From positions 1 through 64,000 of the forward strand of contig NZ_FOAP01000028.1 in the NCBI RefSeq assembly GCF_900109545.1: a DNA stretch of 64,000 nucleotides, in the 5' to 3' direction. The first letter of the stretch is position 1. Every line of letters begins with the position of its first letter. The DNA comes from Stigmatella aurantiaca (GTDB lineage: Bacteria; Myxococcota; Myxococcia; Myxococcales; Myxococcaceae). This document shows, piece after piece, positions 6,961-16,655 of the stretch. Made by a program: the position numbers and the translations under genes. The notes beneath the pieces were generated by a model that searched no databases, was not told where the DNA came from, and saw only the letters and a list, made by a program, of their open reading frames with translations.

Positions 6961-9525
6961 ATGTCCGAAGCCACCCTGCCCATTGATCCGCTCCTTCCGG
7001 AGATCGTCTCCACGCTGCGGGATGCGCGCTCGCTCGTGCTGGAGGCGCCTCCGGGCGCCGGCAAGACGACCCGGGTCCCCCGCGCACTGCTGGCGGCGGG
7101 GCTGGGCAAGGGAAAGGAGATCATCGTCCTTCAGCCCCGGCGGCTGCCCACCCGGCTCGCCGCGCAGCGCGTGTCGGACGAGCTGGGCGAGCGCGTCGGG
7201 GAGACCGTCGGCTACCAGGTCCGCTTCGAGGATGTCCGGGGCCCCAAGACGCGCCTGTCCTTCGTCACCGAGGGCGTCCTGGGCCGGCGCCTCCTGACCG
7301 ATCCTACCCTGCGCGATGTGGGCGCCGTCGTCCTCGACGAGTTCCACGAGCGGCACCTGTCGGCGGACATCTCGCTCGCCCTGCTCCGCCGGCTCCAGGA
7401 AGGCGCCCGGCCCGACCTCAAGCTCGTCGTCATGTCGGCGACCCTCGATGCGGGGCCCATCCGGACCTACCTGTCCGGCTGCCCCGGCCTGCGCTCCGAG
7501 GGCCGGCGCTTCGAAGTCACCCACGAGTACCTTCCCACCGCAGATGACCGGCACCTCGATGTCCAGGTGCTCTCGGCCATCAAGCGCGTGTTCACTGCGG
7601 GGCTCGATGGCGACATCCTCGTTTTCCTGCCCGGCGCCGGAGAGATCCGCCGCGCCCGCGACGCCTGTGCCGAGTTCGCCGAGCGCCATGGCGCGGACGT
7701 CCTGCCCCTGCACGGCGACCTGTCCCCGTCCGAGCAGGATCGCGCCGTGCGCCGCAGCTCCCGCCGGAAAATCATCCTCTCCACCAACGTGGCCGAGACC
7801 TCCGTCACCATCGATGGGGTCGCCGTGGTCATCGACAGTGGCCTGGCGCGCGTGGCCTCTCACTCACCGTGGTCCGGCCTGCCCACGCTCAAGCTGTCCA
7901 AGGTCAGCCGGGCCTCCGCCACCCAGCGCGCCGGCCGTGCGGGCCGCACCCGCGCGGGCCACTGCGTGAGGCTCTACACCCAGCACGACTTCGACGGCCG
8001 CCCGGAACAGGATGCGCCGGAGATCCGCCGGGTGGACCTCGCCGAGACGGTGCTGGCCCTGCGCTCCTCGGGCGTGAGGGACCTGGCCACCTTCCCCTTC
8101 TTCGAGCCCCCTCCCGCCGCCGCGCTCGAGGCCGCCGAGACCCTGCTGCGCCGGCTTGGCGCCGTGGACAAGGAGGGCCGCGTCACCCCCATTGGAGAGC
8201 GGCTGCTGCGCTTCCCCGTCCACCCGCGCCAGGCCCGGATCATCGTCGAGGGAGAGCAACGTGGGGTGGGCGCCGACGCCAGCGTGCTCGCCGCGCTCAT
8301 GGGCGAGCGGGACATCCGCCGCGAGGCCCGGGCGAACCTGGGCTCGGGCTCCCGCGCCGCGGCCGTCGTCAGCGGGCCCTCGGATCTCCTGGAGCTGACC
8401 GAGCGCTTCCGCGAGGCGGAGCGGGCGGACTTCGCCACCGGACGCCTTCACTCGCTCTCACTGGAGCCGGGCGCCGTCCAGTCCGTGGACCGCGTGCAGC
8501 GCCAGCTCCGCCGCGCCGTGCGCGACAAGGGCCCCCGGCCAGGCCGTCCCGAGGCCGTGGAAGAGGCCCTGATGCTCAGCGTGCTCGCGGGCTACCCGGA
8601 CCGGGTGGCGAAGCGGCGCCGCCCCCGCTCCCCCGAGCTGCTCCTGTTCGGCGGGGGCACCGCCTCCCTCTCCGAGATGAGCGTCGTGCAGGATGCCGAG
8701 CTGATGGTGGCCGTGGACGCGGAGGAACGCCCGGGGCGGGGCGCCGTGGTCCGCCTGGCCAGTGCCGTCGAGCCCGAGTGGCTGCTGGATCTCTATCCGG
8801 ACGCCCTGGAGGAGCTGGATGCCCTCCAGTGGAACGCCGAGTCCCGGCGCGTCGAGCGCATCACCCGCCTGTCCTACGGCAACCTCGTCCTGGAGGAGAC
8901 CCGGGCCCCCGCGCCCGCCTCGGAGCAGACCGCCCGGGTGCTGGTGGAAGCCGCGCTCGCCGCGGGCCCCGAGCGCTTCGCGGATCCCGAGGCCCTCACC
9001 CAGTGGCGCACGCGCGTGGCCCTGCTCGCCGGGGCCTTCCCCGAGGCCCACTTCCCCACCGTGGACGCGGCCTTCCTGCGCGACTCCCTGGCCTCCCTGT
9101 GCTCGGGCGCCCGGAGCTTCGCGGATCTGGAAGGCGTCTCCCTCTTGGATGCGCTCTACGCGCGCCTCACCTCCGAGCAGGCACGGCTGCTGTCCAGCCA
9201 CGCCCCCGAGCGCGTCACCCTGCCGGGCGGGCGGGGCGTGAAGGTGAACTACGAGCCCGGAAAGCCGCCCTGGATCGAATCCCGCCTGCAGGATTTCTTC
9301 GGCATGGCCCAGGGGCCCAGCGTCGGCGCGGGCCGCGTCCCGTTGGTGCTCCACCTGCTGGCGCCCAACATGCGCGCCGTGCAAGTCACGACGGATCTGG
9401 CCGGCTTCTGGGAGCGCCACTACCCAGCCATCCGCAAGGAGCTGTGCCGCAAGTACCCCCGGCACAGCTGGCCCGAGGATCCCCGCCACGCCCAGCCTCC
9501 GGCGCCGCGGCCTCCCCGGCGGTAG
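6961..9525 (+). CDS. hrpB: ATP-dependent helicase HrpB
   Basis: 854 residues, the usual HrpB size. DEAH-box core: Walker A PPGAGKTTR (30-38), motif II DEFHER (126-131, a DEFH variant typical of HrpB), motif III SATLD, then the second RecA domain with STNVAETSVTIDGV and the motif VI region QRAGRAGRTRAG. Helicase-associated winged-helix and ratchet domains follow, and the C-terminus has the HrpB-specific PRHSWPEDP-type ending. HrpB is a DExH RNA helicase family member whose cellular role is poorly defined in most bacteria. Its 3-prime end is 3 bases from the convergent GNAT gene. Confidence 0.93.
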   Translation: MSEATLPIDPLLPEIVSTLRDARSLVLEAPPGAGKTTRVPRALLAAGLGKGKEIIVLQPRRLPTRLAAQRVSDELGERVGETVGYQVRFEDVRGPKTRLSFVTEGVLGRRLLTDPTLRDVGAVVLDEFHERHLSADISLALLRRLQEGARPDLKLVVMSATLDAGPIRTYLSGCPGLRSEGRRFEVTHEYLPTADDRHLDVQVLSAIKRVFTAGLDGDILVFLPGAGEIRRARDACAEFAERHGADVLPLHGDLSPSEQDRAVRRSSRRKIILSTNVAETSVTIDGVAVVIDSGLARVASHSPWSGLPTLKLSKVSRASATQRAGRAGRTRAGHCVRLYTQHDFDGRPEQDAPEIRRVDLAETVLALRSSGVRDLATFPFFEPPPAAALEAAETLLRRLGAVDKEGRVTPIGERLLRFPVHPRQARIIVEGEQRGVGADASVLAALMGERDIRREARANLGSGSRAAAVVSGPSDLLELTERFREAERADFATGRLHSLSLEPGAVQSVDRVQRQLRRAVRDKGPRPGRPEAVEEALMLSVLAGYPDRVAKRRRPRSPELLLFGGGTASLSEMSVVQDAELMVAVDAEERPGRGAVVRLASAVEPEWLLDLYPDALEELDALQWNAESRRVERITRLSYGNLVLEETRAPAPASEQTARVLVEAALAAGPERFADPEALTQWRTRVALLAGAFPEAHFPTVDAAFLRDSLASLCSGARSFADLEGVSLLDALYARLTSEQARLLSSHAPERVTLPGGRGVKVNYEPGKPPWIESRLQDFFGMAQGPSVGAGRVPLVLHLLAPNMRAVQVTTDLAGFWERHYPAIRKELCRKYPRHSWPEDPRHAQPPAPRPPRR

Positions 9526-9528
9526 GCC

Positions 9529-10002
9529 TCAGAACTGCTTCTGCATCGCCAGGTGCTCAAGGCCGGCTTCCATGAAGACGCCGCCCACCGGCTCGTAGCC
9601 GTGCTTCTTGTAGAACTCGAGCGCGAAGAGCTGCGCGTGCAGGATGATGCCGGTGACGCCCCGGCGCCGCGCCTCCTCCTCCAGCGTGGTGAGCAGCTTG
9701 GAGCCGATGCGCGCCTTGCGGTGGGACTGAAGCACCGCCATGCGGCCGATCTTCGCCCAGCGCCCCGCCTTGCCCTCGGGCGGCTCGGCCAGCATCGCCA
9801 GACGCCCCGTGCCCACGGCGTGTCCGCCCTGGATGGCGAGCACGTGGTAGGCCTTCGCGTCCTCCGCGTCGCGCTCGATGCCCTCGGGGACGTGTTGCTC
9901 CTCGATGAACACCACCTCACGGATGGCCAGCGCTTGGAAGAGCTCCGCCTCGTTCTGGACCTGGGCGATGGTGACGGGCTGTGTGTTCTCCGAGTCGGAC
10001 AT
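9529..10002 (-). CDS. GNAT-family N-acetyltransferase
   Basis: 157 residues from ATG 10000-10002. A GNAT fold with the acetyl-CoA pyrophosphate-binding region at IGRMAVLQSHRKARIGSKLL (motif A; usual Q/R-x-x-G-x-G/A is R-x-x-I-G-x-K here) followed by motif B ALEFYKKHGYEPVGGVF. The N-terminal part REVVFIEEQHVPEGIERDAED resembles the ElaA/YjdJ-type subgroup. Substrate unknown. The same reading frame stays open far upstream, but that part is antisense to the MFS gene and is not coding. Confidence 0.87.
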   Translation of the reverse strand: MSDSENTQPVTIAQVQNEAELFQALAIREVVFIEEQHVPEGIERDAEDAKAYHVLAIQGGHAVGTGRLAMLAEPPEGKAGRWAKIGRMAVLQSHRKARIGSKLLTTLEEEARRRGVTGIILHAQLFALEFYKKHGYEPVGGVFMEAGLEHLAMQKQF

Positions 10003-10080
10003 GGCAAAGCCAAGGTACACAAAAGGAAGCGGGTCAAACAGACGGAAAAAAAAAGAGGCCGTGATAAGGCCCGGGGCGAG

Positions 10081-11268
10081 ATGAACCCTTCCCAGGTGGC
10101 CGGACGGACACCCCTCGCGGTCTTCTACTTCCTCTACTTCGGCACCGTCGGCATCACCCAGCCATTCCTGCCCGCCTACCTGCGCTCGCTCAATCTCTCG
10201 ACCTCCCAGGTCGGCCTGCTGCTGGCGCTCTCGCCGCTCATGTCCCTGGTGACGCCCCCCGTGTGGGGCCACCTGGCTGACCGCACGGGTCAGATTGGAC
10301 GCATCCTGACCGTGCTGACGGTGGGCGCCACGCTCTGCTTCGCCCCCCTGCTGAAGGTGGATCACATCCTGGCCTTGCTGGCCACCCTGGCGGCCTTCGC
10401 GGCCTTCTCCTCCTCCATCACCCCCATGGTGGACAGCCTGGCCCTCAACCGCGTGGCCCAGGTGGGTGGCAGCTATGCGCACCTGCGCCTCTTCGGCTCG
10501 CTGGGCTTCGTGGTGATCACCACCACCTTCGGCCTGGTGGCGCAGCGCGTAGACGCGCGCATCGTGGCCGTGCCGCTGGGGCTGCTGGGCCTGCTGGCGC
10601 TGTGGAGCTTCACCCTGCACGGGCGCTCCGCGGCTGGCGCCTCGCGTCATCCCCTGGCGGGCTTTCAGTTGCTGCGAGACCACAAGGATCTGCGCTGGAT
10701 GCTGGCGGCCACCTGCCTGCACTGGATGGCGTGCACGCCCTACAACGGCATGCTGGCCATTCACGTCCTGTCGCTCGGCCTGCCCCCGTCCGTGGTGGGG
10801 CTCTCGGCGGGAATGGCGGTGACGGCGGAGGTGGCCGCCATGCTCCTGTACCCGCGCTTCGCCGACCGCATTGCCCCACGGCACCTGCTGTGCGTGGCCT
10901 TTGGCATGAGCGCCCTGCGCTGGCTGGGCATGGCCTTCGTCACCTCCGCCCTGCCGCTCATCGCGCTGGCGCTCGTGCACTCGATGACGTTTGGCATCTT
11001 CTATGTGGCCAGCGTGGCCTTCATGGCGCGGCGCATCCCCGTCCACCTTCGGGCCACCGGGCAGGGGCTGTTCTCCGCCATCACGATGGGCATCGGGGGG
11101 CTGGTGGGCTCCGCGTCCTCGGGCGTGGGCTACTCGCTGCTCGGGGGCCATGGCCTCTTCGCCGTGGCCGCCGGGCTGGAAGTCGTGGCCGCGCTGCTCG
11201 TCCTCCAGGTGTCCTCTCCGCCGAACCCCTCTCCGGACGTGGCCCCCGTGCAGGCCCCCGCGCCGTGA
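10081..11268 (+). CDS. Major facilitator superfamily transporter
   Basis: 395 residues with about twelve predicted transmembrane helices in two halves. The loop 2-3 signature appears as GHLADRTGQIGRI, and the pattern FYFLYFGTVGITQPFLPAYL at the N-terminus is that of the MFS_1-like group containing HcaT and nucleoside symporters. The substrate cannot be assigned. The ATG at 10081 is the only sensible start, although the preceding GGGGCGAG is a loose ribosome binding site. It is followed by the next gene after 13 bases. Confidence 0.88.
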   Translation: MNPSQVAGRTPLAVFYFLYFGTVGITQPFLPAYLRSLNLSTSQVGLLLALSPLMSLVTPPVWGHLADRTGQIGRILTVLTVGATLCFAPLLKVDHILALLATLAAFAAFSSSITPMVDSLALNRVAQVGGSYAHLRLFGSLGFVVITTTFGLVAQRVDARIVAVPLGLLGLLALWSFTLHGRSAAGASRHPLAGFQLLRDHKDLRWMLAATCLHWMACTPYNGMLAIHVLSLGLPPSVVGLSAGMAVTAEVAAMLLYPRFADRIAPRHLLCVAFGMSALRWLGMAFVTSALPLIALALVHSMTFGIFYVASVAFMARRIPVHLRATGQGLFSAITMGIGGLVGSASSGVGYSLLGGHGLFAVAAGLEVVAALLVLQVSSPPNPSPDVAPVQAPAP

Positions 11269-11281
11269 TAGCCTGGGGCCG

Positions 11282-12328
11282 ATGCGTCCCGCCCTGCTCG
11301 CACTTGCCCTCGCGCTGGTCCCGCCCCTTGCCTCCGCCCAGATCTTCAATCCGGGCGCGCCGCCGTCCTTCAAGGAGGCGGAGCTGGACAAGCGCTTCGC
11401 CAAATCGAAGCTGAACCAGGCGCTGGTGAACGGCACCCAGGATGCCAACTGCGCCCAGCTCGTCGGCGGCCTGATGACCCTGATGGGAGAGACGGCCCCC
11501 TACATCCACAAGCGCGACGAGAGCTTCTACCTGGACCCGGTCCTCGTCCAGGCGCTGAACACCCAGCTGTCCAGCGGCCGCTTCCCCGGCACGGCCTACT
11601 TCATCGCCATGCTGCGCCGGGTGCTCATCGATCGGAAGCTGTCCCAGGACTGGCTCGACACCGCGGCGGCCCTGGCCGCGTACGCCCCCGCGGTGGACCT
11701 GGGCAAGCTGCGGTTCCTCGCCGATGGGGTGAATCCCATCGACAGCTTCCTGCTCACCCTGCCCACCCTGCGCGAGCGCTATGAAATCGAGGTGGTGCGC
11801 GCCAACGCCACCGCCGCCAGCACCGCCGAGGCCCTCTTCCGCGACACCTACGTGGACCGGGAGGTCGTCTTCGGAGGGCTGGAGTTCCTCGACGCCGTGC
11901 GCGAGAAGAAGAAGAAGCCGAAGAAGAAGAAGCGCGGCGAGCCGGCCGTCGAGGAGGAGCCCCCCGCGCTGATTGCCCGGCTCGTCTGGTACCCGGTGAA
12001 CCCGAACGCCAACTCGCTGTCGATGTTCGGGGCCCCCGTCGAGAAGCCCAAGGGGGTGCCCATCTCCGCCCGGCTGGAGGAGAAGCAGTACGTGAACCTC
12101 GACCAGATTCCCAAGGGGACCCGGATGCTCGTGCGGGGCCGCCTCTGGGAGTACAAGAAGGGCATCACCGAGGTGGAGATCCGCAACGCGCAGATCTTCC
12201 TCGACCGGGACTGGTCCCAGCTGCCCGTGCTGGTGGATCCGAACGCCACCGCCGCCTGCCCCCTGGCCATCAACGAGCTGACCGGCACCGCCCCGGTCCA
12301 GCCGGGCGCCTTCGGCCAGAACCGCTGA
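11282..12328 (+). CDS. Secreted protein of unknown function
   Basis: 348 residues. Signal peptide MRPALLALALALVPPLASAQ with a clear ASA-Q cleavage site. The middle contains a lysine run (REKKKKPKKKKRGE, about 205-218) between two folded regions. The C-terminal part (ISARLEEKQYVNLDQIPKG, then VRGRLWEYKKGITEVEIRNA) looks like an OB-fold-type beta barrel, which is inference from pattern only. No catalytic motif recognised. Close spacing after the MFS gene suggests co-transcription. Confidence 0.75.
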   Translation: MRPALLALALALVPPLASAQIFNPGAPPSFKEAELDKRFAKSKLNQALVNGTQDANCAQLVGGLMTLMGETAPYIHKRDESFYLDPVLVQALNTQLSSGRFPGTAYFIAMLRRVLIDRKLSQDWLDTAAALAAYAPAVDLGKLRFLADGVNPIDSFLLTLPTLRERYEIEVVRANATAASTAEALFRDTYVDREVVFGGLEFLDAVREKKKKPKKKKRGEPAVEEEPPALIARLVWYPVNPNANSLSMFGAPVEKPKGVPISARLEEKQYVNLDQIPKGTRMLVRGRLWEYKKGITEVEIRNAQIFLDRDWSQLPVLVDPNATAACPLAINELTGTAPVQPGAFGQNR

Positions 12329-12451
12329 GCCCCGTCCCGGTTCCGGACGCCCCATCCACATCTGGGACGGTCCCCCGGCGCGCGCCCCCTGCGAAGGGGC
12401 GTGGCATGGCGTGTGCTCTCGCCTGAGCCCACCCATCGCCCCGAGGGCTCG

Positions 12452-13249
12452 ATGAAAATCCAGGACCCTGCCCCTGCCGGACCGGAGAAGGCCCCGGCCT
12501 CCGGACTGTTCCAGCGCTTGCTCCCCCCGGCGAAGCCTCCCCAGGCGCCCGGCGTTCCCCCCTCTGGCCCCGCACGGCCGCCCCTTCCGGCCACCCGGGC
12601 CCCCGGCGTCTCCCAACCCCCCGCCCTGCAAGCCCTGCCGCGCCCGGGGACGGCCCTGGCCGCCAGTCCCGCGCGGGCCCTGGTCCGGAGTGCCCTGGCC
12701 AGCCCGGAGAACCTGGGCCACGCGCGCCAGGGCATGCACGGCGAGGCCCAGCGGCTGCGGACGGTGCGCACCGAAGCCCAGGCCTCCTCCCAGGCCCAGG
12801 TGGAGCACCGGGTCCACGAGCTGCTCTCCCGGGAGCTGGCCCGCGACCTGCCCCCGGCCTCCGGCGTCAGCCCCCCGCCCCGCGCCCCCGCGCCGCCTCC
12901 CGAGCCCGCCGGGGAGGCCCCCTCCGGGGAGCACCCCTCCCGCGCGGAGGGCCTCGCCCGGCCCCCGGGTGAAGCGGCCGTGGAGGCCGCGGAGGCGCCC
13001 TCCCAGGTGCAGGCCACCCTGGAGCTCATCGAGCGCATCGAGGTCTTCGTGAAGTCGCAGCGGCCCGCGCTGCGGATGAGCCTGGGCGGAGCCCTGGCCG
13101 CCACCGTCGAGGTGGAGCGCACCGGCCCGCGCGAGGTGGCCCTGCGCATCCAGGGGCATCAGGGCCCGCTGGGCGAAGCGCACCTGTCGCGCATCCGCGA
13201 GGCGCTGGAGGCCCGGGGGCTGCGGCTGCGCGCGCTGCACGCGCACTGA
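12452..13249 (+). CDS. Proline-rich protein with FliK/HrpP-like C-terminal domain
   Basis: 265 residues from ATG 12452. Residues 1 to about 190 are disordered and extremely rich in Pro and Ala. The last 75 residues form a compact domain, with RPALRMSLGGALAATVEVER then LSRIREALEARGLRLRAL. This matches the pattern of the substrate-specificity-switch domain of flagellar hook-length (FliK) and type III secretion ruler (YscP/HrpP) proteins, including the Pro-rich ruler before it. No other secretion gene is in the window, so the role is uncertain. An upstream in-frame start at 12401 exists but lacks support. Confidence 0.6.
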   Translation: MKIQDPAPAGPEKAPASGLFQRLLPPAKPPQAPGVPPSGPARPPLPATRAPGVSQPPALQALPRPGTALAASPARALVRSALASPENLGHARQGMHGEAQRLRTVRTEAQASSQAQVEHRVHELLSRELARDLPPASGVSPPPRAPAPPPEPAGEAPSGEHPSRAEGLARPPGEAAVEAAEAPSQVQATLELIERIEVFVKSQRPALRMSLGGALAATVEVERTGPREVALRIQGHQGPLGEAHLSRIREALEARGLRLRALHAH

Positions 13250-13262
13250 GCTGGAGACAAGC

Positions 13263-13293
13263 AAGGCCCTCGCGCCGGAGGGCGGAGGGCCTT
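13263..13293. terminator. Hairpin between convergent genes
   Basis: AAGGCCCTC (13263-13271) pairs perfectly with GAGGGCCTT (13285-13293) around a 13-base loop, in the 70-base gap between the convergent FliK-like and ferredoxin genes. There is no long T-run on either side, so it is probably a weak bidirectional terminator. A second smaller stem, AGCACC/GGTGCT (13299-13320), abuts the ferredoxin stop codon. Confidence 0.5.
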
Positions 13294-13319
13294 GGAGCAG
13301 CACCGAGGGAAGAAGGTGC

Positions 13320-13658
13320 TCAGCGCTTGCCGGGCGACATCTCCAGCATGCCGCGCTTGTCCTTCTTGTCCTTGAACTCGTCCGCCTCGGGCAGCTCGGC
13401 GAGCTTCTCGGCCAGGTTCGGCCACTTCGAGGAGAGCTCCGCGTTCAGCGTCTTGTACTCCTTCCACTTATCGGGAAGCTCGGTCTCCGGGTAGATGGCC
13501 TTGGTAGGACACACGGGCTCACAAGCGCCACAGTCGATGCACTCATCCGGGTGGATGACGAGGAAGTTGGCCCCCTCGTAGAAGCAGTTGACCGGGCAAA
13601 CCTCGACGCAATCCGTGTACTTACACTTGATGCAGGGTTCAGCAACAACGTAGGCCAT
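13320..13658 (-). CDS. fdxA: Seven-iron ferredoxin (FdxA type)
   Basis: 112 residues from ATG 13656-13658 (GAGGAGA upstream). The cysteine pattern is that of Azotobacter FdI shifted by one: C9, C17 and C50 for the [3Fe-4S] cluster, C21, C40, C43 and C46 for the [4Fe-4S] cluster, within [21 protein letters not shown] and [13 protein letters not shown] low-potential electron carrier of the cytoplasm. The C-terminal 50 residues are a charged helix ([19 protein letters not shown]) typical of the family. It lies downstream of asd on the same strand; a functional link is not evident. Confidence 0.95.
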   Translation of the reverse strand: MAYVVAEPCIKCKYTDCVEVCPVNCFYEGANFLVIHPDECIDCGACEPVCPTKAIYPETELPDKWKEYKTLNAELSSKWPNLAEKLAELPEADEFKDKKDKRGMLEMSPGKR

Positions 13659-13746
13659 CGGGTGACTCTCCTCAGCACAATCGGCGGACCTGCACACTAG
13701 ACGGTTTGTGGCAAGCACCGCACCTGGAATTTGGCCGTCCGGGCGC

Positions 13747-14835
13747 TCAGCCCAGCAGACCCTGAGCCCTCATCAGCTCAGCAACCAGGATGGCGCCCTT
13801 GGCGGCGCCCATCTTCGTGTTGTGGGAGACGAGCACGTACTTGAAGCCGTTCTCCAGCACCCCGTCCTCGCGCACCCGGCCCACCGTGGTGGCCATGCCG
13901 CCGTGGGTGTCGCGATCCAGGCGGGGCTGCGGGCGGAACGGATCCTCCAGCAGCTCGATCCAGTTGGGCGGCGAGGACGGCAGGCCCCGGGCCACCTCGT
14001 CCCCCCGCCACTCGCGCAGGGCGGCCGACACCTCGTCCACCGTGGCCTTCTTGCCCAGGGAGACGAACACGGCCTCCGTGTGGCCCTCCATCACCGCCAC
14101 GCGGGTGCAGGTGCAGGACACCTTCACGCCGTGGGAGTCGATGGCCGTGCCGCCCGCCTGCAGCGCGCCGAGGATCTTCTTCGTCTCCACCTCCACCTTG
14201 CCCTCTTCCTTGGGGATGTAGGGCACCACGTTGTCGAGGATGTCCAGGCCGATGACGCCCGGCGAGCGCCCCGCGCCCGACATGGCCTGGAGGCTCGTCA
14301 TCAGCACCGCCTTGACGCCGAAGCGCTCGGCCAGCGGGGCCAGGGTGACGGCCAGGCCCGTGGTGGTGCAGTTGGGAATCGGGACGATGAAGCCCTTCCA
14401 GCCGCGGCGCCGCTGCTGCTCGCGCACGAGCGGGGCATGGGCGGAGTTGACCGGGGGGATGATGAGCGGCACGTCCGCCTCGTAGCGGAAGGCGCTCGCG
14501 GCGGAGAACACGGGGATGTCCTTGGCGAGCCGGGGTTCGATCTCCCGGGCCACATCCGCCTCCACCGCGGAGAAGGCGATGTCGTAGTCCTTGGCCTGGA
14601 CCGCATCGCCGCTCACCACGGGCATGCGGGCCACCGAGGCCGGGAGCGCCTCGGGCACGAACCACGCCGTCATGCCGTTGGCGGTGCGCAGGGCATCCAC
14701 GTAGGACTTGCCCGCGGAGCGCGGCGACGCCGCGAGCCCCGTGAGCTCGATGAAGGGATGGTTCTGAAGACCCGCGATGAACTGTTGCCCTGCCAGACCC
14801 GTAGCGCCGATGAGGACAGCGCGAAGCTTCGCCAT
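13747..14835 (-). CDS. asd: Aspartate-semialdehyde dehydrogenase
   Basis: 362 residues from ATG 14833-14835 with GGGAGGG upstream. N-terminal Rossmann motif [12 protein letters not shown] binds NADP; the active-site cysteine is in [17 protein letters not shown]. The length and this NCTTT motif place it in the archaeal/fungal-type branch rather than the E. coli-type branch. It reduces aspartyl phosphate to aspartate semialdehyde for lysine, diaminopimelate, threonine and methionine synthesis. The reading frame is open further upstream, but only this start has a ribosome binding site and begins the Rossmann fold correctly. Confidence 0.93.
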   Translation of the reverse strand: MAKLRAVLIGATGLAGQQFIAGLQNHPFIELTGLAASPRSAGKSYVDALRTANGMTAWFVPEALPASVARMPVVSGDAVQAKDYDIAFSAVEADVAREIEPRLAKDIPVFSAASAFRYEADVPLIIPPVNSAHAPLVREQQRRRGWKGFIVPIPNCTTTGLAVTLAPLAERFGVKAVLMTSLQAMSGAGRSPGVIGLDILDNVVPYIPKEEGKVEVETKKILGALQAGGTAIDSHGVKVSCTCTRVAVMEGHTEAVFVSLGKKATVDEVSAALREWRGDEVARGLPSSPPNWIELLEDPFRPQPRLDRDTHGGMATTVGRVREDGVLENGFKYVLVSHNTKMGAAKGAILVAELMRAQGLLG

Positions 14836-14905
14836 TGTGCGTTCCCTCCCTCGAATGACCGCATCGTCCATAGCACCGTTCGCGCCCGGCTTCACACGGG
14901 AGCGG

Positions 14906-15259
14906 CTAGCGCTGAAGGGCAGAGACAGTGTCGGCCAGATGTGACTCGACGGGGAACCCCTCGGCCATCCACGTCTCGATGCCCCCCTGGAGACACACGG
15001 CGTTGCGGCCCCGGAGCAAGAGCAGGCGGCACACCCGCGCGGCGGCCTCCTCGTCCAAGTCACACCCGCACACGACGATCAGCTCGTCGTCCGGCAACAT
15101 GGTGAGGTGCTGGGCCACCTCCGAGGGCGTCATCCGCAAGGCCCCCGGTATGTGGACCTCCAAGCGTCCCCAGTGGACCGGAGACCGGCAATCCAGGATG
15201 AGGACATCTTCGTCCCCCAGGCGCAGAAACAGTTCAGCGCAAGGGATGTGAGGTTCCAT
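14906..15259 (-). CDS. Rhodanese-domain protein
   Basis: 117 residues, a single rhodanese domain. It has the entry motif VLILDCRSPVHWGRLEVHI, the HIPGAL turn and the active loop beginning VVCGCDLDEEAAARV, where the first Cys aligns with the catalytic persulfide cysteine and the second is an extra one. The distal motif LQGGIETWMAEGFP is standard. Single-domain rhodaneses carry sulfur to acceptors such as tRNA-thiolation or cyanide-detoxification systems; the acceptor is unknown. GGAGG lies before the ATG. Confidence 0.9.
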   Translation of the reverse strand: MEPHIPCAELFLRLGDEDVLILDCRSPVHWGRLEVHIPGALRMTPSEVAQHLTMLPDDELIVVCGCDLDEEAAARVCRLLLLRGRNAVCLQGGIETWMAEGFPVESHLADTVSALQR

Positions 15260-15362
15260 CGGTGGCCTCCGCGCGGGACTTGGTCTCTATGGAACTCCAA
15301 CGGCTTTTCCCCTCTTCCACGCCCGTGGGCCGCCTGCCCTCCAGGCAGCCAGGGCCCGGCCC

Positions 15363-16514
15363 TCACAGCCCGAGGTGCTTGGCGATGATTTCGTTCATCA
15401 CCTCACTGGTGCCACCGCCGATGGGGCCCAGCCGCGCATCGCGCCAGTGGCGCTGGATGTCGTACTCCATCATGTAGCCCGCGCCCCCGTGGAGCTGGAG
15501 GCAGGCGTCGGCGATGCGGCAGCACGTCTCGGTGGCGACCTTCTTGGCCATGGAGGTCTGCGCCACGGCGTGCTGCCCGTCCACGTGCAGCCGCAGCGCG
15601 TGGTAGGTGAGCTGGCGCGCGCACTCGAGCTCCGTGAAGAGCTCGGCCAGCTTGTGGCGCACCACCTGGAAGCCGCTCAAGGACTGGCCGAAGGCCTGGC
15701 GCTGCTTCACGTGGACGAGCACCGTCTCCAGCATGTCCTCCATGGCCCCCAGCGCCCCCAGGGCCAGCGTCAGGCGCTCCCACTGGAAGTTGCCCATGAT
15801 CTGATAGAAGCCCTGCCCCTCCTCGCCCAGGAGGTTCTCCACGGGAACGCGGCAGTCCTCGAAGAACAGCTCCGCGGTGTCCGAGGCCCGCCACCCGAGC
15901 TTCTGCAGCTTGCGCCCCACGCTGAAGCCCGGGGTGCCCGGCTCCACCACGAGCAGGGACAGCCCCTTGTGGCCCCGCTCCGGCGCCGTCTTCACCGCCA
16001 GGACGACGAAGTCCGCGCGCACCCCGTTGGTGATGTACGTCTTGGAGCCGTTGACGGCGTAGTGGCCCCCGTCCCGCACGGCCGTGGTGCGGATGCCCGC
16101 CACGTCCGAGCCGGCCTCCGGCTCGGTGATGCCCAGCGCGCCGATCTTCTCCCCCCGGATGGCCGGGGCAAGGAAGCGCCGCTTCTGTTCATCCGTACCG
16201 AACAGGTGCAGGGGCGCCGTGGCGATGGTGCACTGGGCCCCCAGGCCCGCGGACACCCCACCGGAGCCGCAGCGGCCCAGCTCCTCCAGGAGCACCGCCT
16301 CGTACAGCTCCCCGGCCGCCGTGCCTCCGTACATTTCTGGATATTTCAGCCCGAAGAAGCCCAGCTCCCCGAAGCGCGTGAACAGCGCCCGGGGGAACTC
16401 CTCGGCGGCCTCCCACTGGCGGGCAAAGGGGAGAATCTCCCTCTGCACCACCGCGCGCACCGTGCGGCGGAACGCCTCGTGCTCCTCCTGGTACACCCCA
16501 TGGCCGTGCAACAT
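15363..16514 (-). CDS. Acyl-CoA dehydrogenase
   Basis: 383 residues, the normal length. FAD-binding segment [15 protein letters not shown], the beta-domain SKTYITNG, then the C-terminal helical domain with [12 protein letters not shown], the catalytic-glutamate region [20 protein letters not shown] and the signature GGTSEVM. It oxidises an acyl-CoA to the 2-enoyl-CoA and passes electrons to ETF. Chain-length preference cannot be read. The start at 16512-16514 is used because the open frame beyond it crosses the opposite-strand tRNA-Cys. Confidence 0.92.
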   Translation of the reverse strand: MLHGHGVYQEEHEAFRRTVRAVVQREILPFARQWEAAEEFPRALFTRFGELGFFGLKYPEMYGGTAAGELYEAVLLEELGRCGSGGVSAGLGAQCTIATAPLHLFGTDEQKRRFLAPAIRGEKIGALGITEPEAGSDVAGIRTTAVRDGGHYAVNGSKTYITNGVRADFVVLAVKTAPERGHKGLSLLVVEPGTPGFSVGRKLQKLGWRASDTAELFFEDCRVPVENLLGEEGQGFYQIMGNFQWERLTLALGALGAMEDMLETVLVHVKQRQAFGQSLSGFQVVRHKLAELFTELECARQLTYHALRLHVDGQHAVAQTSMAKKVATETCCRIADACLQLHGGAGYMMEYDIQRHWRDARLGPIGGGTSEVMNEIIAKHLGL

Positions 16515-16582
16515 CCGCGTCCCCTTGCGCTCTGGCTTGACCGGCTCGTCCCGGCTTGCGTATAAGACCGTCCCCTGTTCGC

Positions 16583-16654
16583 GGCGCCATAGCCAAGTGG
16601 TAAGGCAAGGGTCTGCAAAACCCTCATTCCCCGGTTCGAATCCGGGTGGCGCCT
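16583..16654 (+). tRNA. tRNA-Cys (anticodon GCA)
   Basis: Plus-strand cloverleaf: acceptor GGCGCCA/TGGCGCC, anticodon stem AGGGT/ACCCT around CTGCAAA (anticodon GCA), T-arm CCCGG TTCGAAT CCGGG, discriminator T. CCA is not encoded. It is divergent from the acyl-CoA dehydrogenase gene and is followed immediately by a terminator, so it is a monocistronic RNA gene. Confidence 0.97.
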
Positions 16655-16655
16655 C

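Noticed and set aside
4804-7863. 1019-codon open frame on the minus strand
   Set aside because: It covers the HEAT, HAD, hypothetical and HrpB genes in antisense, with low-complexity Gly/Ala/Arg sequence and no motif.
10003-11448. 639-codon minus-strand frame ending in the GNAT gene
   Set aside because: Only the last 157 codons (9529-10002) have acetyltransferase motifs; the rest is antisense to the MFS and the following gene.
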